Shown: positions 8,595 through 17,537, numbered from the stretch's first letter. The stretch: DNA of 64,000 bases from Eubacteriaceae bacterium ES3 (GCA_030586155.1 CP130741.1:1668680-1732679); one strand, 5' to 3'. Made by a program: numbers and translations. Notes: generated by a model not told the origin, from the letters alone.

Positions 8595-9348
8595 CAATGA
8601 AATCTCTGAATGCTGCCGGAAACTGCGTCTCAGCCGGAACCTGGCCGAATTGGCTCAGACTGCCGAAGGTGACAGTCATCAGGAATATCTGTACCGGATT
8701 CTCAGCGAGGAACTCCAGTATCGGGAGATCTCCCGGACTGAAAAGCTGGTCAACAGTGCCGGATTCTACAGCCGTCAGACTTTTGAAGGCTACCGCTTTG
8801 ACGAAATCACGCTGCCTGCGGATCTGACCCCTGAAAGCCTGAAATCACTTGCTTTTATTAATGACCACAAAAATATCATCATGTACGGCGGTACCGGAAC
8901 CGGTAAAACCATGTTGTCAACCGCCCTTGGTGTGGCAGCCTGCCTTCAGGGTATACCAGTTAAATTTTTTCGAACAGCGGCACTGGTCAATAAGCTTTCT
9001 GAAGCAAAAGCAGCCGGAACATTGACTGCTTTTCTTAAAAAACTGAATAAAGCTGAGTTGCTTATTCTCGATGAATATGGCTATGTGCCGCTGGATCGGA
9101 CGGGCTCCCAGCTGCTGTTTGAGATTATCTCCGACTGTTATCAGAACAGAAGTATTATTCTTAATACCAATCTGGAATTTTCCCGATGGGTCAATGTCCT
9201 TTATGATGAACAGATGACGGCTGCCATGCTGGATCGGTTGCTGCATCACTGTCATCTGATTTTATTCCCGGGTCCCAGTAACCGGATGCGAGAATCCAGC
9301 ATTAATGACTTATATCGATCGATTTCGGAGAATCAGCCGAAAAACTGA
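8587..9348 (+). CDS. istB: IS21-family ATPase helper IstB
   Basis: A 253-residue AAA+ ATPase related to DnaC. Walker A is GGTGTGKT (about residues 100-107) and Walker B is LLILDEYGY. IstB assembles on target DNA and stimulates IstA. I start it at ATG 8587, preceded by AAGGAGG and overlapping the istA stop. The in-frame ATG at 8545 lies inside istA and lacks a ribosome-binding site. It is full length and intact, so the element could still move. Confidence 0.93.
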   Translation: MLDNEISECCRKLRLSRNLAELAQTAEGDSHQEYLYRILSEELQYREISRTEKLVNSAGFYSRQTFEGYRFDEITLPADLTPESLKSLAFINDHKNIIMYGGTGTGKTMLSTALGVAACLQGIPVKFFRTAALVNKLSEAKAAGTLTAFLKKLNKAELLILDEYGYVPLDRTGSQLLFEIISDCYQNRSIILNTNLEFSRWVNVLYDEQMTAAMLDRLLHHCHLILFPGPSNRMRESSINDLYRSISENQPKN

Positions 9349-9483
9349 CAAACATTGCCTGCAATGCGGTAATTTCTGCTGAAATTGCTTTGTATTTCAG
9401 TTTGCAAAACTATGGATTTTCCAGAATGCAACATTCTGTATTTTTCACTTGCAACTTTCTGCAAAAAGAACTTGCAAAAAACA

Positions 9484-9491
9484 GACGAGAC
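9484..9491. repeat. IS21 target-site duplication, right copy
   Basis: GACGAGAC, identical to 6902-6909. It ends 2 bases before the ATG of the 81-residue gene, so the insertion happened between that gene's Shine-Dalgarno and start codon. Confidence 0.9.
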
Positions 9492-9493
9492 AT

Positions 9494-9739
9494 ATGAAAA
9501 GTGAAGAATTAATTAAAATTTTTAATGAAGTTCAGGAAAGACATGAAGAAGTACTCAGTGAAAATTATTACCTGGAGCGTTTAGAACCCTATGCGAATGA
9601 AGAAGGCTATATTGATTATCACAAACTGGCCATGTTTGCCCATAACGAAGCACTTTCGTCCGCAAAAGGATTTATGTTTGATATTCTTTTTGAACTTTTG
9701 GTTGATGATAAGGAAGATAACGAAAATATAAGCGATTAA
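9494..9739 (+). CDS. Small acidic hypothetical protein, separated from its promoter by IS21
   Basis: 81 residues starting MKSEELIK. It is acidic, probably helical, with no signal peptide or membrane segment. I do not recognise the family. The start is ATG 9494. The longer in-frame start at 9449 lies within the IS21 right end and cannot be original. Before insertion the gene had AAAGGA 8 bases before the ATG and a good promoter at 6841. Both now lie 2.6 kb away on the other side of IS21, leaving only a weak GACGAG upstream. The reading frame itself is undamaged, so it is a candidate for a silenced but intact gene. Confidence 0.6.
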   Translation: MKSEELIKIFNEVQERHEEVLSENYYLERLEPYANEEGYIDYHKLAMFAHNEALSSAKGFMFDILFELLVDDKEDNENISD

Positions 9740-9771
9740 GAGAGTCGCTTTAATCCCAGTATATTATAATA

Positions 9772-9804
9772 AAAGGCTTCAGCTGTTTTCAAGCTGAAGC
9801 CTTT
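9772..9804. terminator. Bidirectional terminator between the small gene and dapL
   Basis: A 13-bp stem AAAGGCTTCAGCT / AGCTGAAGCCTTT around a short loop, with T-rich and A-rich flanks. It serves the convergent 81-residue gene (plus) and dapL (minus). Confidence 0.8.
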
Positions 9805-9811
9805 ATTATCC

Positions 9812-11047
9812 CTATATTTTAAACTTTTTTGCGAATCTTTCGATTGCTTCTTCAGTATTTTCTTTTGTACCAAATGCTGTGAGTCTAAAGTAGCCCTCGC
9901 CACTTGGACCAAAACCAGCACCCGGAGTTCCGACAATGTTAACTTCATTTAGTAACTTATCGAAGAATGCCCAAGAATCCAGACCTTCTGGTGTCTTAAG
10001 CCAGATATAAGGAGCATTGATTCCACCAAACACCTCAATACCTGTACTTGCAACCCCTTCACGTATGAGTTTGGCATTAGACATATAATAGTCTACAAGT
10101 GTTTTAATTTGTGACTGACCTGCTGGTGTATATACTGCTTCAGCTCCCTTTTGAATAATATACGGCGTCCCGTTGAATTTTGTACATTGTCTTCTGTTCC
10201 ATAAACCATTTAGAGAAATGGCTTCACCTGCAGCTGTAAAGCCCATACATTCTTTAGGAACAACTGTATATGAGCATCGAGTTCCTGTAAAACCGGCGTT
10301 TTTAGAAAAACTTCTAAATTCGATGGCTACTTCCTTTGCACCTTCTATTTCGTAAATTGAGTGTGGAACTTCGGCTTCAGTTATGTACGCTTCATACGCA
10401 GCGTCGTAGAGGATGATTGCCTGATTTTCTTTTGCATAATCAACCCATTTCTTTAGTTCTTCCTTAGAAATTGTTGTCCCTGTAGGATTGTTTGGGAAAC
10501 AAAGATAAATCAGATCAACCTTTTCAGTTGGCAATTCAGGAATAAATCCATTTTCAGCGGTACAGGGAATATATACCATGTCTGACCACATACCATCAGT
10601 TCCTAAATTACCACTTCGCCCTGCCATAACATTACTATCAACATAAACTGGATAGACTGGATCGGTAATGGCAATCGTATTATCAATACCAAAAATCTCT
10701 TGTATATTAGCAGTATCGCTTTTTGATCCATCACTGACAAAGACTTCGTCAACAGATAGATTAACCCCAAAAGGTGCAAAATCGAATTCAATGATTTTTT
10801 CGATTAAAAAATCATATCCCTGTTCTGGTCCATACCCTCTAAAGGTACTTGCATCAGCCATTTCGTCAACTGCCGCATGAAGTTCTTTGATAACTGCTTC
10901 CGGTAGAGGCTTTGTGACATCACCTATACCCAAGCGAATAATATTCGCATCTGGATTTTCATCTTTAAAAACATTGACTCGTCTGGCAATTTCAGAGAAT
11001 AAATAACTGCCGGGTAATTTTAAATAATTTTCATTAATATGTGCCAT
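9812..11047 (-). CDS. dapL: LL-diaminopimelate aminotransferase DapL
   Basis: A 411-residue class I/II PLP aminotransferase. It converts tetrahydrodipicolinate directly to LL-diaminopimelate with glutamate as amino donor, a one-step bypass of the acyl routes in lysine and peptidoglycan synthesis. The N-terminus ([17 protein letters not shown]) and the motif [15 protein letters not shown], with the PLP-binding Lys249, are characteristic of DapL. It follows lysA by 29 bases in one transcription unit. Its ribosome-binding site is TGAAAGGA, the same octamer hit elsewhere by IS110 but intact here. Length matches the family. Confidence 0.95.
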   Translation of the reverse strand: MAHINENYLKLPGSYLFSEIARRVNVFKDENPDANIIRLGIGDVTKPLPEAVIKELHAAVDEMADASTFRGYGPEQGYDFLIEKIIEFDFAPFGVNLSVDEVFVSDGSKSDTANIQEIFGIDNTIAITDPVYPVYVDSNVMAGRSGNLGTDGMWSDMVYIPCTAENGFIPELPTEKVDLIYLCFPNNPTGTTISKEELKKWVDYAKENQAIILYDAAYEAYITEAEVPHSIYEIEGAKEVAIEFRSFSKNAGFTGTRCSYTVVPKECMGFTAAGEAISLNGLWNRRQCTKFNGTPYIIQKGAEAVYTPAGQSQIKTLVDYYMSNAKLIREGVASTGIEVFGGINAPYIWLKTPEGLDSWAFFDKLLNEVNIVGTPGAGFGPSGEGYFRLTAFGTKENTEEAIERFAKKFKI

Positions 11048-11076
11048 TTTTCTTTCCTTTCAAATTTAAATAATTG

Positions 11077-12330
11077 CTATTTTTCCCATTTGGAAAAATC
11101 AAGGGTACCAAAATAATCGGCTGGTGTTTCTGCCCGTCTGATTAATTCTGTACTTCCATCTTCTTTTAACAGTACTTCAGCAGAGCGCAGTTTACCATTG
11201 TAATTATAGCCCATTGCAAAACCATGAGCGCCTGTATCATGAAGAACGACTAAATCGCCAATTTCTATTTCTGGAAGTTCTCGATCGATAGCAAATTTAT
11301 CATTATTTTCACATAAGCCACCCGTTACATCATAAATGTGATCTAAAGGAGCACCCTCTTTACCCATTACTGTTATGTGATGGTATGCGCCATACATTGC
11401 GGGACGCATCAAGTTGGCAGCACAGGCATCTAAACCAATATATTCTTTGTGTATATGTTTTTCATGAAGTACTCTGGCTACAAGATGTCCAAACGGTGCT
11501 AACACGTAACGGCCCAACTCAGTATAGATGTTAATATCATCCATTCCTTCTGGAACTAAAACATCTTCAAATGCTTTTTTCACACCTTCGCCAACTTCGA
11601 AAATATTGGTGGCTTCCTGTTCTGGTCGATATGGAATTCCAACCCCGCCAGATAAATTAATGAATGAGAAGTGTGCATCTGTTTCTTTTTTTAACTCTAC
11701 GGCAGTTTCAAAAAGAATTCTAGCAAGTGCAGGATAATATTCATTAGCAATTGTGTTACTAGCTAAAAAAGCGTGGATTCCAAAATGTTTAACGCCTTTC
11801 CCCATCAGAATTTTTACAGCTTCAGACATCTGTTCTCGAGTCAGACCATATTTTGCATCTTGAGGGGTATCCATAATCGCATTATCAATAACGAAGTTAC
11901 CACCAGGATTAAATCGCAAACTAATTGTTTCAGGTAGTCCCGCAATTTCTTCCAGATAATCAATATGGGTAATATCATCAAGAGTAATGAGTGCATTTAA
12001 TTTTCGTGCTAAAGCAAAATCTTCACGCGGTGTTACATTGGAGGTAAACATAATATCCTCACCTGTAAAACCGACAGTATCCGATAGCATCAACTCCGTT
12101 AATGATGAGCAGTCAACTCCGCATCCCTCTTCTTTTAATATATCAAGTATTGTAGGGTTTGGAGTCGCTTTAACAGCGAAATACTCTTTATAACCAGGAT
12201 TCCAAGAAAACGCTTTTTGAAGATTTCTTACATTCTCCCGAATACCTTTTTCATCATATAGATGAAAAGGGGTTGGATATTCACTAACGATAGTTTCAAG
12301 TTGTTCTTTTGTCACAAACGGTTTTTTCAT
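11077..12330 (-). CDS. lysA: Diaminopimelate decarboxylase LysA
   Basis: A 417-residue fold-type III PLP decarboxylase making L-lysine from meso-diaminopimelate. The PLP lysine is in EYFAVKATP (Lys54). The glycine-rich phosphate loop (SGGVGIP) and the C-terminal barrel with GGLCENND, supplying the shared active-site Cys, are present. The start is one base after the stop of the trmB-type gene, with AAAGGGA upstream, so translation is probably coupled. With dapL this gives the last part of lysine synthesis; the epimerase gene dapF is not in the window. Confidence 0.93.
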   Translation of the reverse strand: MKKPFVTKEQLETIVSEYPTPFHLYDEKGIRENVRNLQKAFSWNPGYKEYFAVKATPNPTILDILKEEGCGVDCSSLTELMLSDTVGFTGEDIMFTSNVTPREDFALARKLNALITLDDITHIDYLEEIAGLPETISLRFNPGGNFVIDNAIMDTPQDAKYGLTREQMSEAVKILMGKGVKHFGIHAFLASNTIANEYYPALARILFETAVELKKETDAHFSFINLSGGVGIPYRPEQEATNIFEVGEGVKKAFEDVLVPEGMDDINIYTELGRYVLAPFGHLVARVLHEKHIHKEYIGLDACAANLMRPAMYGAYHHITVMGKEGAPLDHIYDVTGGLCENNDKFAIDRELPEIEIGDLVVLHDTGAHGFAMGYNYNGKLRSAEVLLKEDGSTELIRRAETPADYFGTLDFSKWEK

Positions 12331-12331
12331 A

Positions 12332-13027
12332 TTAATTCCCTTTCATTATCTCAATTAATTTTATTTCATTTTTCATTGAATCTTTAAATAAATCTATAAG
12401 GTTTTTCTTTCTTGAGTAGAGACAGGTAGACTGATCTCCATAATTAAGATCACCTGTTAAAACATTGGTTGAATCAACAATTAACCTGATTTGATTTAAG
12501 GGCTCTTCAGCATGATAAATTATGGCGCCCTCTATTTTTATGTTTTTGCTGGTAATCAATACGACTTTGATTTTTCGAACTATCGATGTTTCAAGCTCAG
12601 GAAGTAAGATTTCAAGGATCGAATCAGACACTGATAGATATACTCGTTCCTTAGCATTCAATATCATGTTTCGAAGCTTATCCAGAATATTATTTTCCCC
12701 TTTTATGGTTATATAACCATCTGTAGTATCAATTTTATCTGGAGCATTACTGATCAAATCATCTTCAATTTTTTGAAGCCGCTTAATCTTATTTTCACAA
12801 AAATCTTTAACCGCAACAGGACAATACCTGATTGCTGTTTCTTCAATTGTATATGCGCCACCTTTTTCAACTAGTGATGCAAGTGAAGAATAAGTGTTTG
12901 AACGGGCAATCCCTGTAATCTTAGCTGTCTCATATCCATTGAGGGGACCATTTGTTAATAAAGCCAGATATATGGATGCTTCATGACGGGTTAAGCCAAA
13001 CTGCATCAATTGTTCAATAATATCCAT
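12332..13027 (-). CDS. TrmB-family transcriptional regulator
   Basis: 231 residues. The N-terminal winged helix (about 1-75, LTRHEASIYLALLTNGPLNG) is the TrmB DNA-binding domain. A phospholipase-D-like effector domain follows (about 105-225) without the HKD catalytic motif, as in other TrmB proteins. TrmB regulators usually sense sugars and are best known in archaea. Here it is first gene of a unit with lysA and dapL, so control by lysine or diaminopimelate is inferred. An inverted repeat overlapping its own -10 box is a plausible site for autoregulation. Confidence 0.85.
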   Translation of the reverse strand: MDIIEQLMQFGLTRHEASIYLALLTNGPLNGYETAKITGIARSNTYSSLASLVEKGGAYTIEETAIRYCPVAVKDFCENKIKRLQKIEDDLISNAPDKIDTTDGYITIKGENNILDKLRNMILNAKERVYLSVSDSILEILLPELETSIVRKIKVVLITSKNIKIEGAIIYHAEEPLNQIRLIVDSTNVLTGDLNYGDQSTCLYSRKKNLIDLFKDSMKNEIKLIEIMKGN

Positions 13028-13061
13028 TTTATCAGTCCTCTCTATATTAAACAGACAATCA

Positions 13062-13112
13062 AGTAGTATTTCTCTTCAGAACTACTATAGCTGATTTAAG
13101 ATAGTTTGTCAA
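13062..13112 (-). promoter_or_regulatory. Promoter and possible operator of the trmB-lysA-dapL unit
   Basis: On the minus strand TTGACA (13107-13112) is followed by 17 bases and TATAGT (13084-13089). AGTAGT (13062-13067) and ACTACT (13081-13086) form an inverted repeat with a 13-base centre that overlaps the -10 box, a position suited to repression. That the TrmB protein binds it is inference. Confidence 0.55.
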
Positions 13113-13261
13113 GTATATCAAACATATTTTTTATTTTCATTAATAACTAAGAATTATTCTAGGCCTCAAGAAATGTTTCAGAATTTGATGGTTAAATTGA
13201 GTATACATTAGTTATCAATACTTTTATTAAACATTATCATAATCAGTTTTAGGAGATTAAT

Positions 13262-14221
13262 ATGTCTGAACTTAATAACAAATTAAAAACAGTACCACAT
13301 CGAGCTGGTATTTATCAGATGTATAATAAGAGTGGTCAGATTTTATATGTCGGTAAGAGCATGGATTTGAATAAACGAGTCAGGACTTATTTTAATAAAT
13401 CCAAGAAATCATATAAGATTGAACAAATGATGGGATTGGTAACAGACTTTTCTTTTACAATGACAGATACCCATCTTGAAGCACGTTTGCTGGAATGCGA
13501 AATGATCAAATCACTTAAACCACACTTCAATACTCAAATGAAGAATGATAGCCGTTATACATATTTAAAAATAACTGATAACCCAAGACAACAACCTCTG
13601 ACTATTATGGATGAATATAGTGAAAATACCTATGGACCATTTCGAAGCCGAAACCAGGTAAATAATTTCATAACAAATTTTTCACACTTATTCCCCATTA
13701 TATATAAATCTGGTCAGTTTGAATTAGATTATCAGATATTACCAAAAGGATTAAACGTTTCAGAGTTTTTCGAGAATCGTGATAATCTGATTTCGATATT
13801 TTCTTCTTCTTTTGAAATGAATCAATTGATATCAATTATTAAAGAAAAAATGATGCTAACAGCTGAAAAACACCAGTTTGAACAGGCGGCAGTTTATCGT
13901 GATATTTTTAAAAGACTAGAAACAATCAGTAGAATTCTTTTTAAGATACCCAAGCTTTTAGCAGAAGAATTTATTCTGTGCATACCTGTTAACGGCGGTT
14001 CCAAGCTTTTTTTTATTCGGGATGGAATTATAATAAGTAAATCTAAGCTGCTTGTAAAATCAAAACAGGATGTTTGTGAATTTTTTGAGCAAAACACATC
14101 TAAAGAATTTACAAACCAATGGAGTGATAAGGCAAACCTAGACTTTTTAGAGATTCTACTTAGCGAAATACAAACTTATCCAGAAGAATGGATTTATTCT
14201 AGAAGCAAACTTTTCTCATGA
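13262..14221 (+). CDS. UvrC/Cho-like GIY-YIG endonuclease lacking the UvrC C-terminal nuclease
   Basis: 319 residues. Residues about 14-95 form the GIY-YIG nuclease domain of UvrC (AGIYQMYN, then LYVGKSMDLNKRV), with the downstream catalytic-type Glu in EARLLECEMIKS. A UVR motif that binds UvrB lies near 199-230 (AEKHQFEQAAVYRD). The RNase H-like second nuclease and the C-terminal HhH domain of UvrC are absent, as in E. coli Cho, which makes the 3' incision only. It probably acts in or beside nucleotide excision repair. It stands alone between oppositely transcribed units, with AGGAG before the ATG. A full uvrC elsewhere in the genome is expected. Confidence 0.8.
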   Translation: MSELNNKLKTVPHRAGIYQMYNKSGQILYVGKSMDLNKRVRTYFNKSKKSYKIEQMMGLVTDFSFTMTDTHLEARLLECEMIKSLKPHFNTQMKNDSRYTYLKITDNPRQQPLTIMDEYSENTYGPFRSRNQVNNFITNFSHLFPIIYKSGQFELDYQILPKGLNVSEFFENRDNLISIFSSSFEMNQLISIIKEKMMLTAEKHQFEQAAVYRDIFKRLETISRILFKIPKLLAEEFILCIPVNGGSKLFFIRDGIIISKSKLLVKSKQDVCEFFEQNTSKEFTNQWSDKANLDFLEILLSEIQTYPEEWIYSRSKLFS

Positions 14222-14286
14222 TTTAAAAACGACACAAATTCATAACGCAATTTTATAACATGAACTTTGATTTTTAGATTAAAAAA

Positions 14287-14306
14287 AGAGCAGGAAGGCC
14301 TGCTCT
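14287..14306. terminator. Terminator between the GIY-YIG gene and the TetR gene
   Basis: AGAGCAGG-AAGG-CCTGCTCT flanked by A7 on the left and A5 on the right. The A-run on the left gives a U-run for minus-strand transcripts, so it mainly ends the TetR-side transcript while also blocking read-through. Confidence 0.65.
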
Positions 14307-14364
14307 AAAAAATTAATTAGTTTAGCAATTTGAACTTTAACGTCTAATCTGTCGTAATTACCAA

Positions 14365-14958
14365 CTATCTATCTAGTTGAAAAAAGCTCGAAGCAGCATA
14401 TAATTTAGAACCACTGATAATTTCCCTAATACTCTCTGTAATTTCTGCAGGACTTTGGCGCATACCATTTTTAGCCCAGGAAACTATCATTCCAACCACT
14501 CCGTAAGAAAGAAATTCAGCAATGAACTGCTTCTTTTGATCATCTATTTTTAACTGATTTTTATCAACAGTAGTTGAAATTTGGCCAATAGAATCAATCA
14601 TCGCAACAAAAATTTCAGTAGTTACAGAGAATAAATAATTTTGAAACTCAGAACCTTCAGTATTTTTTAAAGTCTTTTGGTAAAACAAATGATCGTTTTT
14701 CATAATTGATAATAAATCAAATACTTTATGATCCCAGTTTTCAATGGTTAAACCTTCTTTTATAACAAGAATTCCTTCATGATATACGATCCAGTTAATT
14801 AAGTCATATTTATCCTGAAAATGATAATAAAAAGTTTGACGATTTAAACCGCAATGAGCTGTAATTTCTGAAATAGTAATCTTCTCAGGGGTTTTGCTTT
14901 TAAGTAAAAATTTAAAAGCTTCAGCAATTGCAATTTTGGTTATTGAAGAATCTGACAT
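14365..14958 (-). CDS. TetR/AcrR-family regulator (DhaS-like)
   Basis: 197 residues. The N-terminal helix-turn-helix has the hallmark ITISEITAHCGLNRQTFYYHF (about 26-46). The rest is a helical ligand domain of the TetR_C_8/DhaS type often linked to YhgE/Pip genes. I start it at ATG 14958, preceded by GAGGTG; the frame open from 15000 has no ribosome-binding site. It lies 86 bases downstream of the YhgE/Pip gene on the same strand and probably represses that gene and itself. Confidence 0.85.
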   Translation of the reverse strand: MSDSSITKIAIAEAFKFLLKSKTPEKITISEITAHCGLNRQTFYYHFQDKYDLINWIVYHEGILVIKEGLTIENWDHKVFDLLSIMKNDHLFYQKTLKNTEGSEFQNYLFSVTTEIFVAMIDSIGQISTTVDKNQLKIDDQKKQFIAEFLSYGVVGMIVSWAKNGMRQSPAEITESIREIISGSKLYAASSFFQLDR

Positions 14959-15044
14959 GATGCACCTCGGATATAATACAAATATTATATCATTTATCAT
15001 ATCAAAGTAAAACCTGTAAACGGATTCTAGTTATAGTTAGTTAA

Positions 15045-17000
15045 TTAGACATTGATAGAATACGCTCTTTTTTCTTTTAATCGTTTCTTTAGAAATGACA
15101 GTATTAGGGTGGCGGTAAAAAATACTAACAAAAATATTAGCAAAATTCCAAAAGAACGCCAAAAATCATTACTAATCTGACCAGTAATTGTGTCTTTAAA
15201 GACGATAACGGAATAGGTCATTGGCATATAAGGATATAATATCTGGAAAAATTTTGGTACCGTTTCAATCGGAAAGGTTCCTCCGCATGAGGTGAGCTGA
15301 AGAATCAATAATGCCAGAGACACAAATTTGCCAATATCACCCATATGGACTATACAAAACTGAACAATGGATAGGAACACCATTGATACCAGACAGATTG
15401 AAATAAAATATAAGCCGTTATGTTCAATTTCAAGACCCAAGGCGTATTTTATAATTAAACCTAAAAGAATGGCCTGACAGAAACCAAGAAATAAATAGAT
15501 AAAGCTACGGAGTGTCTTTTGAGAAGACTCTCTGGACAATATTCTAAATTTTTGATCAGCGTCAAAATAGATTCCAAAGAAAATAATCAGTGCGCCTACC
15601 CACAATGATAAAGACATAAAATACGGGGAAAAATAGGTTCCGTAATTATCTATTGGTTCGATAATGTCATCTTCAATACTCACTGGTTCGCTTACAAATT
15701 CATTGATACCTTCCAGTTTCGGCAATTCTGCATTCGCATTGTTTATAGCAGTTTGCACTCCATTTTGAGCTTCGGTTATACCAGCATTCAGTTGTGTTTG
15801 TCCGTCTGTAAGCTCATCCACACCTGCAGATAATGTACTAGCTCCTGTAGCTAGTGTATCAGCACCTTTAGATAGTTGGGAAGCACCATTAGAAATATCA
15901 CCTGCCGCAGTAGCCAATTGTTCAGATGCTGATTTTACTTCAATCATGCCACTATTTAAATTTTCTGTTCCTGCCGCAAGTAATGATGCACCTTCTGCTA
16001 TAGCTTGTGAAACCTGTGTTAGCTGTTGACCTGCGGTTTCTAGCTGTGCAAGACTAGAAATATTATCTTCAGAAGAAAGATTTGCGATAAACGCTGCAAA
16101 TTGCGGATCATTCATTAACTCAGGGTGACTATATACAAACGATTCTATAAATGATGAGGTTGAACCTACATTAGTTATTAGCTGTTCTACACCTGCACTA
16201 TACGTTTCAATCGCTGAGTTTAATTGCAAACTACCGTCAGACAAGTTTTGAGCACCATTATTAATTTGGCTTGAACCATTTTCAAGAGTTGATAAACCAT
16301 CATTAAAAAGCGCAAATTGGGTGCTGAATTCTTCAGTTCCGGCTTCTAATTCATTTGTTCCTGTTGCCAGTTTATAAGCCCCCGATTCTAGCGACTGGCT
16401 TCCGGATGCTATGCTCTCAGTACCAGTGACAAGTTGACTGGAACCATCTGAAAGATCTTGTAGACCATCATCGAGTGTATTTAACTGGTCTGGAACTTCT
16501 TCAATTTCTGCGGTTAGGTTGTCAACTATCTCTGCTGAAATGCTTTCTCTTAGACTTGATTCCATTTCCAGCTCTGCTCGACTTAGAATCTGACTTGCAA
16601 GATAATTTTTCTTTTCATTTGACGAAAATATGATATTTGCTGTCTGCTTATTAATATCTCCTGCTGAAGCGATGTCTGCTGTAAACTCTTGTGGTACTAA
16701 AATCAAAGCATAATATTCAGAATTTTCTGTTCCAAATCGTCCATCTTTTTCATTAGTTATCACATAATCAAATGAGTTGTCTTCAGATAATTCATCGATG
16801 AATTCTTCCCCCAAATTTCTTTGCGTTCCATTTATAATAGCGCCTTGATCTAAATTAACAACTGCTATTGGTAGGGTATCTAGTCTGGAATATGGATCCC
16901 AGAAAGCACAAAGATAAAAAAAACTATACATTAGTGGAATAATAATTACGCCAATAATAACAATCAATGGCAGAATCTTTTTTTTGCTTATTTTTTTCAT
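15045..17000 (-). CDS. YhgE/Pip-type membrane protein
   Basis: 651 residues. One N-terminal transmembrane helix (about 11-33) is followed by a large extracytoplasmic region (about 40-460) rich in regularly spaced Ser/Gly heptad-like repeats such as GASQLSKGADTLATGAS. C-terminal membrane helices of the ABC-2 permease type follow (about 465-640). This is the phage-infection-protein/EsaA-like family, whose members serve as phage receptors or take part in export; the biochemical role is unsettled. ATG 17000 is the start: AAAGGAG lies 5 bases upstream, whereas the TTG at 17015 lies upstream of and overlapping the ribosome-binding site. Confidence 0.85.
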   Translation of the reverse strand: MKKISKKKILPLIVIIGVIIIPLMYSFFYLCAFWDPYSRLDTLPIAVVNLDQGAIINGTQRNLGEEFIDELSEDNSFDYVITNEKDGRFGTENSEYYALILVPQEFTADIASAGDINKQTANIIFSSNEKKNYLASQILSRAELEMESSLRESISAEIVDNLTAEIEEVPDQLNTLDDGLQDLSDGSSQLVTGTESIASGSQSLESGAYKLATGTNELEAGTEEFSTQFALFNDGLSTLENGSSQINNGAQNLSDGSLQLNSAIETYSAGVEQLITNVGSTSSFIESFVYSHPELMNDPQFAAFIANLSSEDNISSLAQLETAGQQLTQVSQAIAEGASLLAAGTENLNSGMIEVKSASEQLATAAGDISNGASQLSKGADTLATGASTLSAGVDELTDGQTQLNAGITEAQNGVQTAINNANAELPKLEGINEFVSEPVSIEDDIIEPIDNYGTYFSPYFMSLSLWVGALIIFFGIYFDADQKFRILSRESSQKTLRSFIYLFLGFCQAILLGLIIKYALGLEIEHNGLYFISICLVSMVFLSIVQFCIVHMGDIGKFVSLALLILQLTSCGGTFPIETVPKFFQILYPYMPMTYSVIVFKDTITGQISNDFWRSFGILLIFLLVFFTATLILSFLKKRLKEKRAYSINV

Positions 17001-17052
17001 TTGAACTCCTTTCAATTATCTAAAGGAGTATAGCATTTAATGGTGTATCTGT

Positions 17053-17093
17053 ATTTATACAAATAACTAATTTTGTCTGTTATTTATACAAAT
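17053..17093 (-). promoter_or_regulatory. Direct repeats upstream of the YhgE/Pip gene, possible TetR sites
   Basis: ATTTATACAAAT occurs at 17053-17064 and again at 17082-17093, 29 bases apart (about three helix turns), each preceded by TCTGT or TCTGTT. They lie just upstream of TATACT-like sequence (minus strand) near 17030. Binding by the TetR protein of this unit is an inference. Confidence 0.35.
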
Positions 17094-17133
17094 TATGCGA
17101 TTTGTTTAATAGATTTTTTGAAGATTGGCATAA

Positions 17134-17169
17134 TAAAAAATTGCGCAGCAGTTGATAACTACTACGCAA
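17134..17169 (-). terminator. Terminator of the UbiD-Hyu-UbiX-LpdD unit
   Basis: On the minus strand a 12-bp stem (17141-17152 with 17158-17169, two G-U pairs) is followed by TTTTTT (17134-17140). It lies 12 bases after the stop of the LpdD-like gene. Confidence 0.75.
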
Positions 17170-17180
17170 TAGTGTCTAAC

Positions 17181-17537
17181 TTATTGGGCCTCATCAAAAA
17201 AAGACTCTTTTTCAATCAAATCAAGTAAATTTTCAACCCCTATTTCAGAATTTTTTACAATTTCTTTAATTTGATCTCTTGTGATGTTATCCAGATGAAA
17301 ACCGGCCACTACTGTGCAAATGCATTGATGTCTTTCAGAAATTGCTTTAGCTAATGGAATAGCAAGTGTATCATCACGATGATGTAATGGTGTATAACTC
17401 ACGACTCGACCACTATCTCCAATAGCAGTGCAGCCGATGTGTGATTCACCGCCAGTTAGGATCACCAAATAATCAGAACCTATTTGTGTGACTTTATAAT
17501 ATAGGGTTGTTTCACCTATGCCTACAGATAAATTCAC
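17181..17537 (-). CDS. LpdD-like protein (UbiD-associated, prenylated-flavin chaperone type)
   Basis: 118 residues resembling the small D subunit that accompanies UbiD-type decarboxylases, such as LpdD of gallate decarboxylase. These are thought to help load or stabilise the prenylated flavin. Visible features are a compact alpha/beta pattern and HIGCTAIGD and HHRDDTLAIPLAKAI motifs. Its start overlaps the ubiX stop by 4 bases, which supports function with UbiX and UbiD. It is the last gene before the terminator. Confidence 0.7.
   Translation of the reverse strand: MNLSVGIGETTLYYKVTQIGSDYLVILTGGESHIGCTAIGDSGRVVSYTPLHHRDDTLAIPLAKAISERHQCICTVVAGFHLDNITRDQIKEIVKNSEIGVENLLDLIEKESFFDEAQ

Larger units (their letters stand above)
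6910..9483 (+). mobile_element. Complete IS21-family insertion sequence
   Basis: A 2574-base element starting TGTTTAGTGTAAG and ending in the imperfect inverse CTTGCAAAAAACA. Inner terminal repeats share CAGAAAGTTGCAA (left about 6931-6943, right about 9449-9461), and further TTGCAA/ATCCAGA motifs form the multiple transposase-binding sites typical of the family. It carries istA and istB. An exact 8-bp duplication flanks it. Its base composition is clearly richer in G and C than the surrounding genes, which points to recent arrival from another genome. Confidence 0.93.
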
